Part shown: in pieces, positions 8,840-17,770 of the stretch
Layout: the number at the start of each line of letters is the position of its first letter
Numbering within the stretch: the stretch's first letter is position 1
From: Flavobacterium sp. ASW18X
Lineage (GTDB): Bacteria; Bacteroidota; Bacteroidia; Flavobacteriales; Flavobacteriaceae
Length of the DNA: 64,000 bases
NCBI RefSeq assembly: GCF_005144745.1
Contig: NZ_SWKK01000009.1
Span: 1 to 64,000 of the forward strand
Reading direction: 5' to 3'
The notes under the pieces: generated by a model
Told to the model about the DNA's origin: nothing
Seen by the model: the letters and a program-made list of their open reading frames with translations, nothing else
The model's database searches: none
Program-made: the position numbers and the translations under genes

Positions 8840-9165
8840 TGGAAGAGGTTAGCTTTTTTGATAAGGTATATGATGTAGCTCGCTTAATACCTTACGGTAG
8901 GGTCACCTCCTATGGTGCAATTGCCAAATACTTGGGTGCAGCTCGCAGTGCCAGAATGGTTGGTTGGGCTATGAATAATAGTCATACAAAAGATGTTCCC
9001 GCTCATAGAGTGGTTAATAGAGTGGGCGTTCTAACAGGTAAACATCATTTTGAGGGGACCAACCTTATGCAACAACTCTTGGAAAACGAAGGGGTTAAGG
9101 TAGAAGATAACCAGGTGGTCGACTTCAAAAACTTATTTTGGGATCCTGCTCAGGAATTAAGATAA
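8839..9165 (+). CDS. Alkyltransferase-like (ATL) protein, MGMT fold without the acceptor cysteine
   Basis: This 108-residue protein corresponds to the DNA-binding domain of O6-alkylguanine-DNA alkyltransferase: IPYGRVTSYGAIA, the helix-turn-helix with GAARSARMVGWAMN and the Arg finger, then PAHRVVNRVG. In true methyltransferases the motif is PCHRV. Here the acceptor Cys is Ala55, so the protein cannot self-alkylate. ATL proteins (for example yeast Atl1, E. coli YbaZ) bind O6-alkylguanine, flip the base and recruit nucleotide excision repair. It is the third gene of the trmB-exporter-ATL run. Confidence 0.9.
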   Translation: MEEVSFFDKVYDVARLIPYGRVTSYGAIAKYLGAARSARMVGWAMNNSHTKDVPAHRVVNRVGVLTGKHHFEGTNLMQQLLENEGVKVEDNQVVDFKNLFWDPAQELR

Positions 9166-9241
9166 GCAAAACAAATTAAGACATAAGTAAACCTGATACC
9201 AAAACTACCCCTACTATACTGCACAATTTTTACGATTGCCG

Positions 9242-9249
9242 TATCTTTG
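9242..9249 (+). promoter_or_regulatory. Putative -7 promoter box (TATCTTTG) of the mrp-nfu operon
   Basis: TATCTTTG matches TAnnTTTG and lies 45 bp before the mrp ATG in the 129-bp gap after the ATL gene. No clear -33 element was found at 19-21 bp upstream. Confidence 0.5.
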
Positions 9250-9294
9250 TAATTTAGAATCAGTTTAAAAGACTGAATAGCCAAAAGATAGAGC

Positions 9295-10434
9295 ATGAAA
9301 TTGAACAAACAGGATATTTTAAAAGCGTTGGAGCTTATAACTGTGCCAGGCGAAGGAAAAAACATGGTAGAAAGTGGTGCAGTGACCAATGTACAAGTAT
9401 TCGGGGATGAGGTAGAGGTAGATATCACTATAAAAAATCCAAGTTTACAGGCCAAAAAGAAGACTGAAGTAGAGATACTAAAGGTGATACACAAAGAGGT
9501 GTATGAAAAGGCTAAAATAAAAGTAAACATAAAAGTAGAAGCTCCTACGCAACCCAAAGCGAACTTAATTAAGGGAGAGCCTATACCCGGCATACAAAAC
9601 ATAGTTGCCGTTGCCTCTGGTAAAGGTGGTGTAGGTAAATCTACCGTAACCGCTAATTTGGCAGTAACCTTAGCCAAAATGGGTTTTAAAGTAGGTTTGT
9701 TAGATACAGATATATATGGGCCATCCATGCCTATTATGTTTGATGTTGCTATGGAAAAACCTTTGGCAGTGAATGTAGAGGGCAAATCTAAAATGAAGCC
9801 TGTAGAAAATTACGGGGTTAAAATTCTTTCTATCGGGTTTTTTACCCAACCCAACCAAGCAGTTATTTGGAGAGGACCTATGGCAGCCAAAGCATTGAAC
9901 CAAATGATTTTTGATGCGCATTGGGGAGAGTTAGATTTTCTATTGTTAGACCTGCCTCCAGGAACTGGGGACATCCATTTAAGTATTATGCAGTCATTGC
10001 CAGTAACAGGAGCCGTAGTGGTAAGTACACCCCAAGAAGTTGCCCTAGCAGACGCACGTAAGGGGGTGGCTATGTTTAACCAAGAGGCTATACAAGTACC
10101 TGTGTTAGGTATCGTAGAAAATATGGCGTATTTTACTCCTGCAGAACTGCCAGACAATAAATATTATATTTTTGGACAAGACGGAGCCAAGCATTTGGCA
10201 GAAGATTTAGAAATCCCGTTTTTGGGAGAAATCCCGCTAGTTCAAAGCATTCGCGAAGCTGGTGATGTTGGTAGACCGGCAGCACTACAAACGGCCTCAC
10301 CAATAGAACAAGCTTTTGAGGACCTCACTAAAAATGTGGTGCAAGAAGTAGTAAAAAGAAACACAGATTTGCCCCCTACAGAGGCAATCAAAATAACAAC
10401 AATGGCAGGTTGTTCCGCCGTAAAAAAGAAGTAA
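9295..10434 (+). CDS. mrp: Mrp/ApbC-family iron-sulfur cluster carrier ATPase
   Basis: This 379-residue protein has an N-terminal MIP18/DUF59 domain (residues 1-85) and a deviant Walker A P-loop GKGGVGKST at about 109-117. Switch motifs LLDTDIYGPSMP and LLDLPPGTGDIH follow, then the family motif STPQEVALADARKGVAMF. Mrp/ApbC proteins carry [4Fe-4S] clusters to apo-proteins in the cytoplasm. The usual CxxC pair after ENM is absent (ENMAYFTPAELPDNKYY); the only late cysteine is in MAGCSAVKKK at the C-terminus. The stop is directly followed by the start of the nfu-like gene, a functional pairing for Fe-S assembly. Confidence 0.93.
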   Translation: MKLNKQDILKALELITVPGEGKNMVESGAVTNVQVFGDEVEVDITIKNPSLQAKKKTEVEILKVIHKEVYEKAKIKVNIKVEAPTQPKANLIKGEPIPGIQNIVAVASGKGGVGKSTVTANLAVTLAKMGFKVGLLDTDIYGPSMPIMFDVAMEKPLAVNVEGKSKMKPVENYGVKILSIGFFTQPNQAVIWRGPMAAKALNQMIFDAHWGELDFLLLDLPPGTGDIHLSIMQSLPVTGAVVVSTPQEVALADARKGVAMFNQEAIQVPVLGIVENMAYFTPAELPDNKYYIFGQDGAKHLAEDLEIPFLGEIPLVQSIREAGDVGRPAALQTASPIEQAFEDLTKNVVQEVVKRNTDLPPTEAIKITTMAGCSAVKKK

Positions 10435-10674
10435 ATGACATCCGAAGAAGTTAGGCAAAATGTAGAGAAAGCCCTGGAGGAAATCCGTCCGTTTTTACAA
10501 AGTGATGGTGGGGATATCTCTTTGGTATCTATAGATAATGATACCTCTGTAAAAGTTAGGTTAGAAGGCAATTGTATAGGATGTAGCGTTAATCAGATGA
10601 CGTTGAAAAGTGGTGTGGAAATGACCATCAAAAAATATGTTCCACAAATAGAAGAGGTAGTTAATCTTAGTTGA
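10435..10674 (+). CDS. NifU C-terminal-domain (Nfu-type) Fe-S scaffold
   Basis: This 79-residue protein consists only of the NifU C-terminal domain. PFLQSDGGDISLV is followed by the cluster-binding Cys47-x2-Cys50 (EGNCIGCSVNQMT) and GVEMTIKKYVPQI. It binds and transfers a [4Fe-4S] cluster in the cytoplasm. The ATG immediately follows the mrp stop with no gap, which implies coupled translation and a shared role. Confidence 0.93.
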   Translation: MTSEEVRQNVEKALEEIRPFLQSDGGDISLVSIDNDTSVKVRLEGNCIGCSVNQMTLKSGVEMTIKKYVPQIEEVVNLS

Positions 10675-10735
10675 TAACACCTCTTACTGTGCCATTTCTG
10701 CAAGCAGCTAAATTGAGCAAACAAACTAATTTTTC

Positions 10736-11797
10736 ATGATTAAGACCGATATTTTAATTATTGGAGCTGGCCCTACAGGATTATTCACTGTTTTTGAGGC
10801 TGGACTCTTAAAATTGAAATGCCACATCATTGATGCGCTACCACAAGCAGGTGGGCAGTGCTCAGAATTGTACCCTAAAAAGCCAATTTATGATATTCCT
10901 GGTTTTCCAGAAGTACTGGCGGGCGATTTGGTGAGTAATTTAATGCAGCAAATAGCGCCTTTTCAACCTGGGTTTACGTTGGGCGAGCGTGCAGATAGTA
11001 TAGAGAAATTGGAAGACGGCACGTTTTTAGTAACTACCAATAAAGGAACAAAGCACCAAGCGCCTGTTGTGGCCATTGCTGGGGGGTTAGGTAGTTTTGA
11101 ACCTAGAAAACCCATTCTGGATAACTTGTCTAAGTTTGAGGATAAGGGCATTGCATATATGATTAAGGACCCAGAGGTCTATCGTGATAAAAAAGTCCTG
11201 ATTGCTGGCGGTGGTGATTCGGCCCTAGACTGGTCTATCTTTTTGGCGGATATTGCCAAAGAAGTTACTCTTGTGCACCGTAGAAATGAGTTCAGAGGGG
11301 CTTTGGATTCCGTGGAAAAAGTACAGGAGTTAAAAGATAAAGGTAAAATAAACCTTATTACCCCTGCAGAAGTTGTTGGTTTAGAGGGCAAGGAAGCACT
11401 AGAAGCAGTTATTGTCCGTAAAAACAACAATCCAAAAGAAGACCAAAAAATAATAGTAGATAATTTTATACCGCTATTTGGGTTAAGCCCAAAATTAGGA
11501 CCCATTGCCAATTGGGGATTAGAGATAGAGAAGAATGCCATTAAGGTAGATAATACGTTGGACTATCAAACCAATATTCCTGGTATTTACGCTATTGGAG
11601 ATGTAAACACCTATCCTGGCAAGTTAAAATTGATACTTTGTGGTTTTCATGAAGCTACTTTAATGTGCCAGAGTGCTTACCAACGTATTTTTCCAGATAA
11701 AAAATACGTTATGAAATATACCACCGTAGGTGGCGTAACCGGTTTTGATGGTAGCAAGAAAGAAGCCCCCAAAGCGGTAGTAAAAGCTATTAACTAA
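10736..11797 (+). CDS. Ferredoxin/flavodoxin-NADP+ reductase, thioredoxin-reductase-like type
   Basis: This 353-residue flavoenzyme has an N-terminal FAD-binding motif (IIGAGPTGLFTVFEAG, residues 7-22). It also has the sequence GGQCSELYPKKPIYDIPGFP typical of the YumC/TrxR-like ferredoxin-NADP reductases, and a second dinucleotide motif IAGGGDSALDWS for NADPH. The redox-active CxxC of thioredoxin reductases is missing, as expected. The C-terminal IYAIGDVNTYPGKLKLI closes the FAD site. It would move electrons between NADPH and a ferredoxin. A [2Fe-2S] ferredoxin gene lies 409 bp downstream on the same strand and is a plausible partner. Confidence 0.9.
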   Translation: MIKTDILIIGAGPTGLFTVFEAGLLKLKCHIIDALPQAGGQCSELYPKKPIYDIPGFPEVLAGDLVSNLMQQIAPFQPGFTLGERADSIEKLEDGTFLVTTNKGTKHQAPVVAIAGGLGSFEPRKPILDNLSKFEDKGIAYMIKDPEVYRDKKVLIAGGGDSALDWSIFLADIAKEVTLVHRRNEFRGALDSVEKVQELKDKGKINLITPAEVVGLEGKEALEAVIVRKNNNPKEDQKIIVDNFIPLFGLSPKLGPIANWGLEIEKNAIKVDNTLDYQTNIPGIYAIGDVNTYPGKLKLILCGFHEATLMCQSAYQRIFPDKKYVMKYTTVGGVTGFDGSKKEAPKAVVKAIN

Positions 11798-11916
11798 TTT
11801 TGCCGTACCCTGGTATCATTTCAATAGGAGTAGTATAGCTAGGACTGAGAAATCCCTTTGATAGAAAAAGGCGGAAAATACTTATTAAAAACTACAAAGT
11901 ATCGTTCTCTACCGTT

Positions 11917-11937
11917 ATGCTGAACTTGTTTCAGCAT
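11917..11937. repeat. Short palindrome ATGCTGAA/TTCAGCAT
   Basis: A perfect 8-bp inverted repeat with a 5-nt loop lies in the gap between the ferredoxin reductase and ferredoxin genes. It has no T-run on either side, so it is not a typical terminator. It is probably part of a dispersed intergenic repeat. Confidence 0.5.
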
Positions 11938-12167
11938 CTCCTAACTACAATTTTTACGTTAATTGCATGTTTTGGTCATTTCAATAGAAAAAGCTGTGCT
12001 TTGAATGCGAAAGCTCTCTGGAAGTAAAAAGTACGAAGTATAAAGCTAAAAGTGGGTTGTTCAAATAATTTCAATTAATTACCAGCAACCATCAACCTCA
12101 TTTATAAATAAAACATAAAATTCGCTTAGATTGATATTCTTACTAAGCTAGTGTAAGGTCTATGTGT

Positions 12168-12175
12168 TAATTTTG
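12168..12175 (+). promoter_or_regulatory. Putative -7 promoter box (TAATTTTG) of the ferredoxin gene
   Basis: TAATTTTG fits TAnnTTTG and lies 31 bp before the ferredoxin ATG. This supports a separate promoter rather than readthrough from the reductase gene. Confidence 0.5.
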
Positions 12176-12206
12176 ACCTTTTTTAGAAAGTAGAAGTAAC
12201 ACAGAC

Positions 12207-12539
12207 ATGAGCGATATTAAATTAAGGATTATCGATAGGGACGGGCAATTGCATGAAGTAGATGCCCCAACCGATATGAATATGAACCTAATGGAGGTAG
12301 TACGTTCTTATGAATTGGCTCCAGAAGGTACTATTGGTATTTGTGGTGGTATGGCCATGTGTGCTTCTTGTCAATGCTACGTGCAATCTGAGCACGACTT
12401 ACCAGAAAAATCGGATGATGAAGAGGCAATGCTTGCAGAAGCGTTTAATGTAGAAGACAACAGCCGTTTGGGGTGCCAAATCCACATTACGCCAGAATTA
12501 GATGGCTTGCAGGTAGAACTAGCGCCAGAGGAGCTGTAA
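12207..12539 (+). CDS. [2Fe-2S] ferredoxin, adrenodoxin/putidaredoxin type
   Basis: This 110-residue electron carrier has cluster ligands Cys46, Cys52, Cys55 and Cys90, arranged C-x5-C-x2-C-x34-C. The last is in SRLGCQIHI, as in adrenodoxin and Isc-type ferredoxins. An acidic central stretch (EHDLPEKSDDEEAML) would form the partner-docking surface. It has no signal peptide and acts in the cytoplasm. The ferredoxin-NADP reductase gene upstream is a likely partner; Fe-S assembly or monooxygenase support are both possible roles. Confidence 0.92.
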   Translation: MSDIKLRIIDRDGQLHEVDAPTDMNMNLMEVVRSYELAPEGTIGICGGMAMCASCQCYVQSEHDLPEKSDDEEAMLAEAFNVEDNSRLGCQIHITPELDGLQVELAPEEL

Positions 12540-12555
12540 ATTTTCACTAATTATT

Positions 12556-14295
12556 TTAAATCCTAGCTTGGTAGGTAAATAGATTGTAATAACGGCCTTC
12601 TATCGCTATCAACTCATCATGCGTTCCGCGTTCTGCTATCTTACCATTTTCTATTACTAATATTTGGTCTGCTTTACGTATAGTACTTAAACGGTGCGCT
12701 ATTACAAATGTAGTTCTACCCTCGGTAAGGGTTGCCAAACTTTTCTGTATCAATGCTTCACTTTCTGTATCTAGATTGGAAGTAGCTTCGTCTAATATTA
12801 ATATTTTTGGGTTGGCCAAAATGGCCCTGGCAATAGCAATGCGTTGGCGTTGCCCACCAGAGAGTTTAACCCCACGTTCTCCTATTACGGTCTCCAATCC
12901 TTTTTCAAAACGGTCGCTGAACTCGTTCACATAGGCAGCACTAACGGCATGTTGCAACTCACTTTCTGTTGCATCTGGTTTAGGAAAAAGGATGTTTTCT
13001 TTGATTGTGCCTTCAAAAAGAAAATCGTCTTGTAGAACAACCCCCAGAAATTGTCTAAAGCTTTTTAAGTCCACTTTGGCCATATCTAGACCATCAATAG
13101 AAATGGTGCCACTATCTGGATGCAAAAAACTAGCGGCCAAACCAGCAATAGTAGATTTTCCTGAGCCTGAACTGCCCACTAAAGCAATAACCTCACCTGC
13201 TTTAGCACTAAAACTAATATCATGCAGTACGTCTTTGTCTTCTTCGTACGCAAAAGAAACGGAATCAAAAACCATGGTGCCGGCAACATCTTCTAAAACT
13301 ATGGTTCTGTTTTCATCATCTGCCTCTGCAGCTTTGTTCATTAATTCTTCGGTACGGTCAAGTCCAGCTAAAGCTTCGGTAAGCTGGCTACCAATATTAC
13401 TCATTTGTACTATAGGCGCCACCATTAGTGCTAAGAGTGTGGTAAACTCAAAATATTCCCCCGTGGTCAAATCGCCCTGTATCATTAAATAACCACCATA
13501 ACCCATCATAATTCCGGTTGTGGCCAAGCCTAATAAAAAGGTAGAAGAACTGGTCAAGGTTGCCTGTGCGGTTAAACTCTTTTTGACGTTGAGGAATAGC
13601 TTGTGTACGCCTTTTTCGAACACCAAAGATTCTTGCTCTTCGGCATTAAAACCTTTGATTACCCGTATACCGCCTAAGGTTTCGGTAAGCCTCCCTTTAA
13701 CTTCGGCATTTAATTTACCACGTTCCCTAAACACGGGGCGTATAATTTTAAATGCTTTTAGGGCGATGATGGCAAAAAGAATTAAGGGCACAAAAGTTAG
13801 CAACGTCATAGTTGGGCTAATGCGTAGCAACAAAATAAGGGAAACTACGGCTGTAATGGTGCCGCCAACCAGTTGTACCAAGCCGGTACCAATAAGGTTG
13901 CGTACGCCTTCTACATCACTCATTATACGGCTCACCAAAGAACCAGATTTGGTATTGTCAAAAAACTGTATGGGCAGGGATAAAACCTGCTTTTGCACTT
14001 GCGCACGTAGTTCCGAAATCATGTATTGGGCTTGTATGCTTAAAACTTTGGTAAGCAAAAAAGACATGACAGCTTGTACTAAAAAAGACACAATCACTGC
14101 TATGACCAAAAGCTTTAACAGGGATACGTCTTTGTTGGGTACAACATCATCCATAAAATACCTCAGAGAAATGGGGGCTACAAAGCTAGCGGTCTTGCTT
14201 ACGGCAATAAGAAAAAGGCCAATAAAAACGAGTTTTCTTCTGGGCCAAATAATAGTTTTAAATGCTTTTAATATGCTTACTTTTTTTTCTGCCAT
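12556..14295 (-). CDS. ABC exporter, fused permease and ATPase (MsbA-like)
   Basis: This is a half-transporter of about 579 residues. I chose the ATG at 14295 (MAEKKVSILKAF). A longer frame to 14346 only adds 17 residues that do not look like the family. Six membrane segments span about residues 20-300. The nucleotide-binding domain has Walker A GSSGSGKST, signature LSGGQRQRIAIARA, Walker B ILILDEATSNLD and the switch IAHRLSTIRKAD. It would work as a homodimer in the inner membrane. Lipid, drug or peptide cargo cannot be distinguished. It is convergent with the ferredoxin gene, with only 16 bp between them. Confidence 0.92.
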   Translation of the reverse strand: MAEKKVSILKAFKTIIWPRRKLVFIGLFLIAVSKTASFVAPISLRYFMDDVVPNKDVSLLKLLVIAVIVSFLVQAVMSFLLTKVLSIQAQYMISELRAQVQKQVLSLPIQFFDNTKSGSLVSRIMSDVEGVRNLIGTGLVQLVGGTITAVVSLILLLRISPTMTLLTFVPLILFAIIALKAFKIIRPVFRERGKLNAEVKGRLTETLGGIRVIKGFNAEEQESLVFEKGVHKLFLNVKKSLTAQATLTSSSTFLLGLATTGIMMGYGGYLMIQGDLTTGEYFEFTTLLALMVAPIVQMSNIGSQLTEALAGLDRTEELMNKAAEADDENRTIVLEDVAGTMVFDSVSFAYEEDKDVLHDISFSAKAGEVIALVGSSGSGKSTIAGLAASFLHPDSGTISIDGLDMAKVDLKSFRQFLGVVLQDDFLFEGTIKENILFPKPDATESELQHAVSAAYVNEFSDRFEKGLETVIGERGVKLSGGQRQRIAIARAILANPKILILDEATSNLDTESEALIQKSLATLTEGRTTFVIAHRLSTIRKADQILVIENGKIAERGTHDELIAIEGRYYNLFTYQARI

Positions 14296-14397
14296 GCTGT
14301 TCCTGAAAATGGGTTTGCAAGTTACCCCAATTCTTAGGAAAGCCAATTGTATTAACTAGGTTTTAGAATTTGATTAGCAGCTTAGGTTTAAAGCTAT

Positions 14398-14405
14398 TAT
14401 TTTTG
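14398..14405 (+). promoter_or_regulatory. Putative -7 promoter box (TATTTTTG) of the TPM gene
   Basis: TATTTTTG matches TAnnTTTG and lies 25 bp before the ATG at 14431. A TTTG at 14369-14372 is 25 bp upstream, longer than the usual 19-21 bp spacer. Confidence 0.45.
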
Positions 14406-14430
14406 AAAAGAGGACCATGCCAAACTACTT

Positions 14431-15507
14431 ATGACTAAGAAAATATGTTTTGTACTGCTTTTTGTTTCCTTTTTTGTGCGTTCTCAAGAGCAATACTTTC
14501 AATTACGTGATTTTGTAACGGACAGTGCTGCAGTCTTTACGGTAAATGATAGCCAAAGCTTAAATCAACGATTGATAGAATTTGAACAGGAAACATCCAA
14601 CCAAATAGTGGTGTTAACCATCCAGCGTTTAGGTGCTAATACTATAGAATCGTATGCCAATGCTGTATTCAATGCAAATAAAATAGGTCAAGCAGAAAAA
14701 GACAACGGTATTCTCATCTTGTTTTCCAAAGCAGATAGGGAAGTACGAATAGAGGTTGGTTACGGATTGGAACCTTACATAACTGATGCTGTTGCTTCTA
14801 GAATTATTAGAAACACCATGATTCCCTATTTTAAAGAAGCAGCGTATTATACTGGAGTTGAACAGGGTACGGAACAGCTCATAACATTTTTAAAAAATCC
14901 AGAAGCCTTAGCGGAGTTTAAGCAAGAGATTGAAGCCGAAAACAAAATGCCAGTTTGGGCTTATCTAATAATTGGGGTGTTAGTACTAGTTTTTGTAGGG
15001 TATGGAGGCTTTATTTTTTATAAACAGTACAGCAAGGTTATCGAAATATTCAGAGGTTTGCTATTAGGAAAACTAGGCTTGCTTACAGGTATATTATTGT
15101 TGTTGCCTATGGCGATTAGTAGTTTATTAGGTTTGGTTTTTGCATTAATTCCTATAGTGATTTTGATGCAATTAGACCCGCAATTAGATAAACTTGTAGA
15201 TTTAGTTTTTAACTCGTTGGCCAACGTATATTGGGTAGGGTTACTATTTCCTTTTTTTGGCTTAGCCTACCTCATTGCATTTATAAAACTTAAACGAAGG
15301 GGTAACACAGACTTTAAGTTGTCTTGGTTTAAAAATGACAAAAAATACATGTCTAAGACTTTTTCATCTTTTGGAAGTGCTTCTGGCTCTAGTGGTTCTT
15401 ATTCTGGAAGTAGCAGTAGTTCTTTTTCTAGAAGCAGCAGTAGCAGTAGTTCTTTTTCTGGCGGTGGCGGTAGTTCTGGTGGCGGTGGTGCCAGCGGTAG
15501 TTGGTAA
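14431..15507 (+). CDS. TPM-domain membrane protein with Ser/Gly-rich tail
   Basis: This 358-residue protein has a signal peptide (to about residue 18, FVRSQE) and a TPM domain (about 25-155: SNQIVVLTIQ, EKDNGILILFSKADREVRIEVGYGLE, YFKEAAYYTGVEQG). Hydrophobic segments lie at about 175-195 and 210-290. The cytoplasmic C-terminus ends in runs of Ser and Gly. YgcG/TPM proteins place the TPM domain outside the inner membrane; some TPM domains act as acid phosphatases and others in photosystem repair. In Bacteroidota a LemA gene is often adjacent, but none is here. Function beyond the fold is unknown. Confidence 0.85.
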   Translation: MTKKICFVLLFVSFFVRSQEQYFQLRDFVTDSAAVFTVNDSQSLNQRLIEFEQETSNQIVVLTIQRLGANTIESYANAVFNANKIGQAEKDNGILILFSKADREVRIEVGYGLEPYITDAVASRIIRNTMIPYFKEAAYYTGVEQGTEQLITFLKNPEALAEFKQEIEAENKMPVWAYLIIGVLVLVFVGYGGFIFYKQYSKVIEIFRGLLLGKLGLLTGILLLLPMAISSLLGLVFALIPIVILMQLDPQLDKLVDLVFNSLANVYWVGLLFPFFGLAYLIAFIKLKRRGNTDFKLSWFKNDKKYMSKTFSSFGSASGSSGSYSGSSSSSFSRSSSSSSSFSGGGGSSGGGGASGSW

Positions 15508-15589
15508 ATTCTAGTTACATTTATAGAGTGAAGGGTCGTAATAAAACACACCCAAATACAAATTCATTTTTGAGAAACACAGCAATCTT

Positions 15590-17770
15590 ATGAATCACAT
15601 AAAATTTCTTTCTTTTTTACTACTGGCCTGGTTATTTATTTCTTGTTCCGATACAATAAAGCCAACGACTGAAGTAGATGAATGGAAAGCACAGGCGGAA
15701 CGCGTTACCATAATTAGAGATGATTACGGCGTGCCTCATATTTATGGTAAAACGGATGCAGATGCTGTTTTTGGATTGTTGTATGCCCAATGCGAGGACG
15801 ATTTTAATCGCGTTGAGCAAAACTACATTTGGGCAACAGGCCGTTTGGCAGAGGTAGATGGAGAAGATGCGTTGTATAGTGATTTGCGTGCCAACTTATT
15901 TATGACGCAAGAAGAGGCCATAGCCAAATACGAAGCGGCTCCTGGTTGGTTAAAAGAGTTGTGCCAAGCGTTTGCCGATGGGGTTAATTATTACCTGCAT
16001 ACCCATCCAGAAGTAAAACCTAAATTATTGACACGTTTTGAGCCTTGGATGCCTTTGTTTTTTAGTGAAGGTAGTATTGGGGGCGATATAGAGCGTATCT
16101 CTACCAAAAAGATAAAAGCTTTTTATGAAGAAGGGATGGAGCTGCCTGTTATGCAATTGCTGCAAGAGCAAAAGGAAGAAGAATTGGCAGAACCACAAGG
16201 GTCTAACGGAATTGCTATCTCTGGCGATTTAACCCAAAGCGGTAATGCCATGTTGTTGATAAATCCGCATACCTCTTTTTATTTTAGGGGAGAAGTGCAT
16301 GTGGTATCAGAAGAGGGTTTAAATGCATATGGAGCAGTTACTTGGGGTCAGTTTTTTGTCTATCAAGGTTTTAATGAAAAAACAGGTTGGATGCATACCA
16401 GCACTTATACGGATGTCATGGACGAGTTTAAAGAAACCATTGTATCTAACCAAGGTAAGTTGTTGTACCTGTATGGCGAAGAATTACGCCCGGTAGATTC
16501 TTTAAAAATTAAACTGAAATACAAAGAAGGTGATGCGCTATTTGAAAAAGAATTTCCTATGTATAGAACGCATCACGGGCCTGTAACGCATAAGATTGAT
16601 GGGCAATGGACGGCTTCTGCTATGATGTGGGAACCTGTAAAGGCATTAGAGCAAAGTTATATAAGAACCAAGCAGAATGGGTATGCTGGTTTTAGGGAGA
16701 TGATGGACATCCGTACCAATTCGTCTAATAATACGGTGTATGCAGATGCAGACGGGACTATCGCTTATTTTCACGGTAATTTTGTTCCAAAAAGAGATAC
16801 CATTTTTGACTATACCAAGGCTGTGGATGGTAGTAATCCAAAAACGGATTGGCAAGGGCTACATACGGTAGATGAAAATATTTTAATCAAGAATCCGGCA
16901 AACGGCTGGATACAAAATTGCAATTCAACCCCATATACCGCGGCTTTGGAGTATAGCCCAAAACGCAGTAATTACCCCAAATACATTTCTCGGGACCAAG
17001 AAAACTTTAGAGGCATACATGCCATTACCCTTTTAACGGATAGGAAAGGCTATACTTTAGATAGTCTAATCAGCTTGGCGCATGATCCCTATTTACCAGC
17101 GTTTGAAGCCTTACTGCCCAGTTTATTTGCAGCATACGATAAAAAGCATGATAAAAATCCAAAGTTAGCAGCACCCATTGCAGTATTAAAAGCATGGGAT
17201 TTTAAAACTAGCAAAGAATCTGTGGCAATGACCTTGGCACATTATTATGGCATGCGTTATTACAGGGAAGGAAAATACCCAGAAGGGTTGAATGCGATGG
17301 AGCGTATACAGCATTGGGGCTCCGTAGAAGGTGAACAATTGCAGCTTTTTGAAAAAACCATTGACCAATTGGTATCCGATTTTGGTACTTGGAAAATACC
17401 TTGGGGAGAAGTAAATAGATATCAGCGTCTTAATGGAGACATTAGACAAGCTTTTGACGATGCAAAACCGAGCATTCCTATTGGGTTTGCCAGCGGTACA
17501 TGGGGTGCCTTGGCAGCCTATGGCGCTCGTTACCATAACAATACAAAAAAAATCTACGGTACACGAGGAAACAGTTTTGTAGCGGCAGTGGAATTTGGAG
17601 AAAAGGTAAAAGCAAAATCCATTTTAGCAGGTGGCCAGAGTGGTGACCCTAACTCGCCCCATTTTGATGATCAAATAGAAGGTTATGCCAGCGGGCAATG
17701 GAAAAATGTAGCCTTTTACAAAGAAGATGTGTTAAAGCGCGCAACGCGCACCTATCATCCAGGGGAATAA
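15590..17770 (+). CDS. Penicillin-acylase-family (S45) lipoprotein hydrolase
   Basis: This 726-residue Ntn-hydrolase has a lipoprotein signal peptide (LFISCSD, Cys19). The alpha-chain region begins VTIIRDDYGVPHIYG, the family's opening motif. Autocatalytic cleavage is predicted before Ser205 in EPQGSNGIAISG, freeing the Ser that acts as N-terminal nucleophile of the beta chain. Family members cleave amide bonds of beta-lactams, acyl-homoserine lactones, or other N-acylated compounds. The substrate here is open, and quorum-signal degradation is only a possibility. The 3' end overlaps the convergent glycerate kinase gene by 16 bp. Confidence 0.92.
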   Translation: MNHIKFLSFLLLAWLFISCSDTIKPTTEVDEWKAQAERVTIIRDDYGVPHIYGKTDADAVFGLLYAQCEDDFNRVEQNYIWATGRLAEVDGEDALYSDLRANLFMTQEEAIAKYEAAPGWLKELCQAFADGVNYYLHTHPEVKPKLLTRFEPWMPLFFSEGSIGGDIERISTKKIKAFYEEGMELPVMQLLQEQKEEELAEPQGSNGIAISGDLTQSGNAMLLINPHTSFYFRGEVHVVSEEGLNAYGAVTWGQFFVYQGFNEKTGWMHTSTYTDVMDEFKETIVSNQGKLLYLYGEELRPVDSLKIKLKYKEGDALFEKEFPMYRTHHGPVTHKIDGQWTASAMMWEPVKALEQSYIRTKQNGYAGFREMMDIRTNSSNNTVYADADGTIAYFHGNFVPKRDTIFDYTKAVDGSNPKTDWQGLHTVDENILIKNPANGWIQNCNSTPYTAALEYSPKRSNYPKYISRDQENFRGIHAITLLTDRKGYTLDSLISLAHDPYLPAFEALLPSLFAAYDKKHDKNPKLAAPIAVLKAWDFKTSKESVAMTLAHYYGMRYYREGKYPEGLNAMERIQHWGSVEGEQLQLFEKTIDQLVSDFGTWKIPWGEVNRYQRLNGDIRQAFDDAKPSIPIGFASGTWGALAAYGARYHNNTKKIYGTRGNSFVAAVEFGEKVKAKSILAGGQSGDPNSPHFDDQIEGYASGQWKNVAFYKEDVLKRATRTYHPGE

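Larger units (their letters stand above)
11798..12206. other. 409-bp intergenic gap with degenerate repeat-like segments
   Basis: I see no gene in this stretch. It contains two copies of CATTTCAATAG (11817-11827 and 11977-11987), the segment GAGAAATCCCTTTGATAG (11847-11864), and a small palindrome ATGCTGAA-cttgt-TTCAGCAT (11917-11937). From general familiarity these look like worn copies of short dispersed intergenic repeats of marine flavobacteria. Only the internal repetition and the palindrome are shown by this sequence. Confidence 0.5.

Noticed and set aside
9150-9785. 211-codon minus-strand frame over the mrp gene
   Set aside because: Antisense shadow of a clear Mrp ATPase; no domain and no promoter.
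13520-14359. Long open frame on the plus strand opposite the ABC exporter gene
   Set aside because: It is fully antisense to a well-supported ABC transporter with all motifs, has no recognisable domain and has biased composition.
15590-17770. Penicillin-acylase-type gene as part of the glycosylglycerate locus
   Set aside because: It is on the opposite strand, convergent with the kinase gene, and has no chemical link to glycerate or glycosides.
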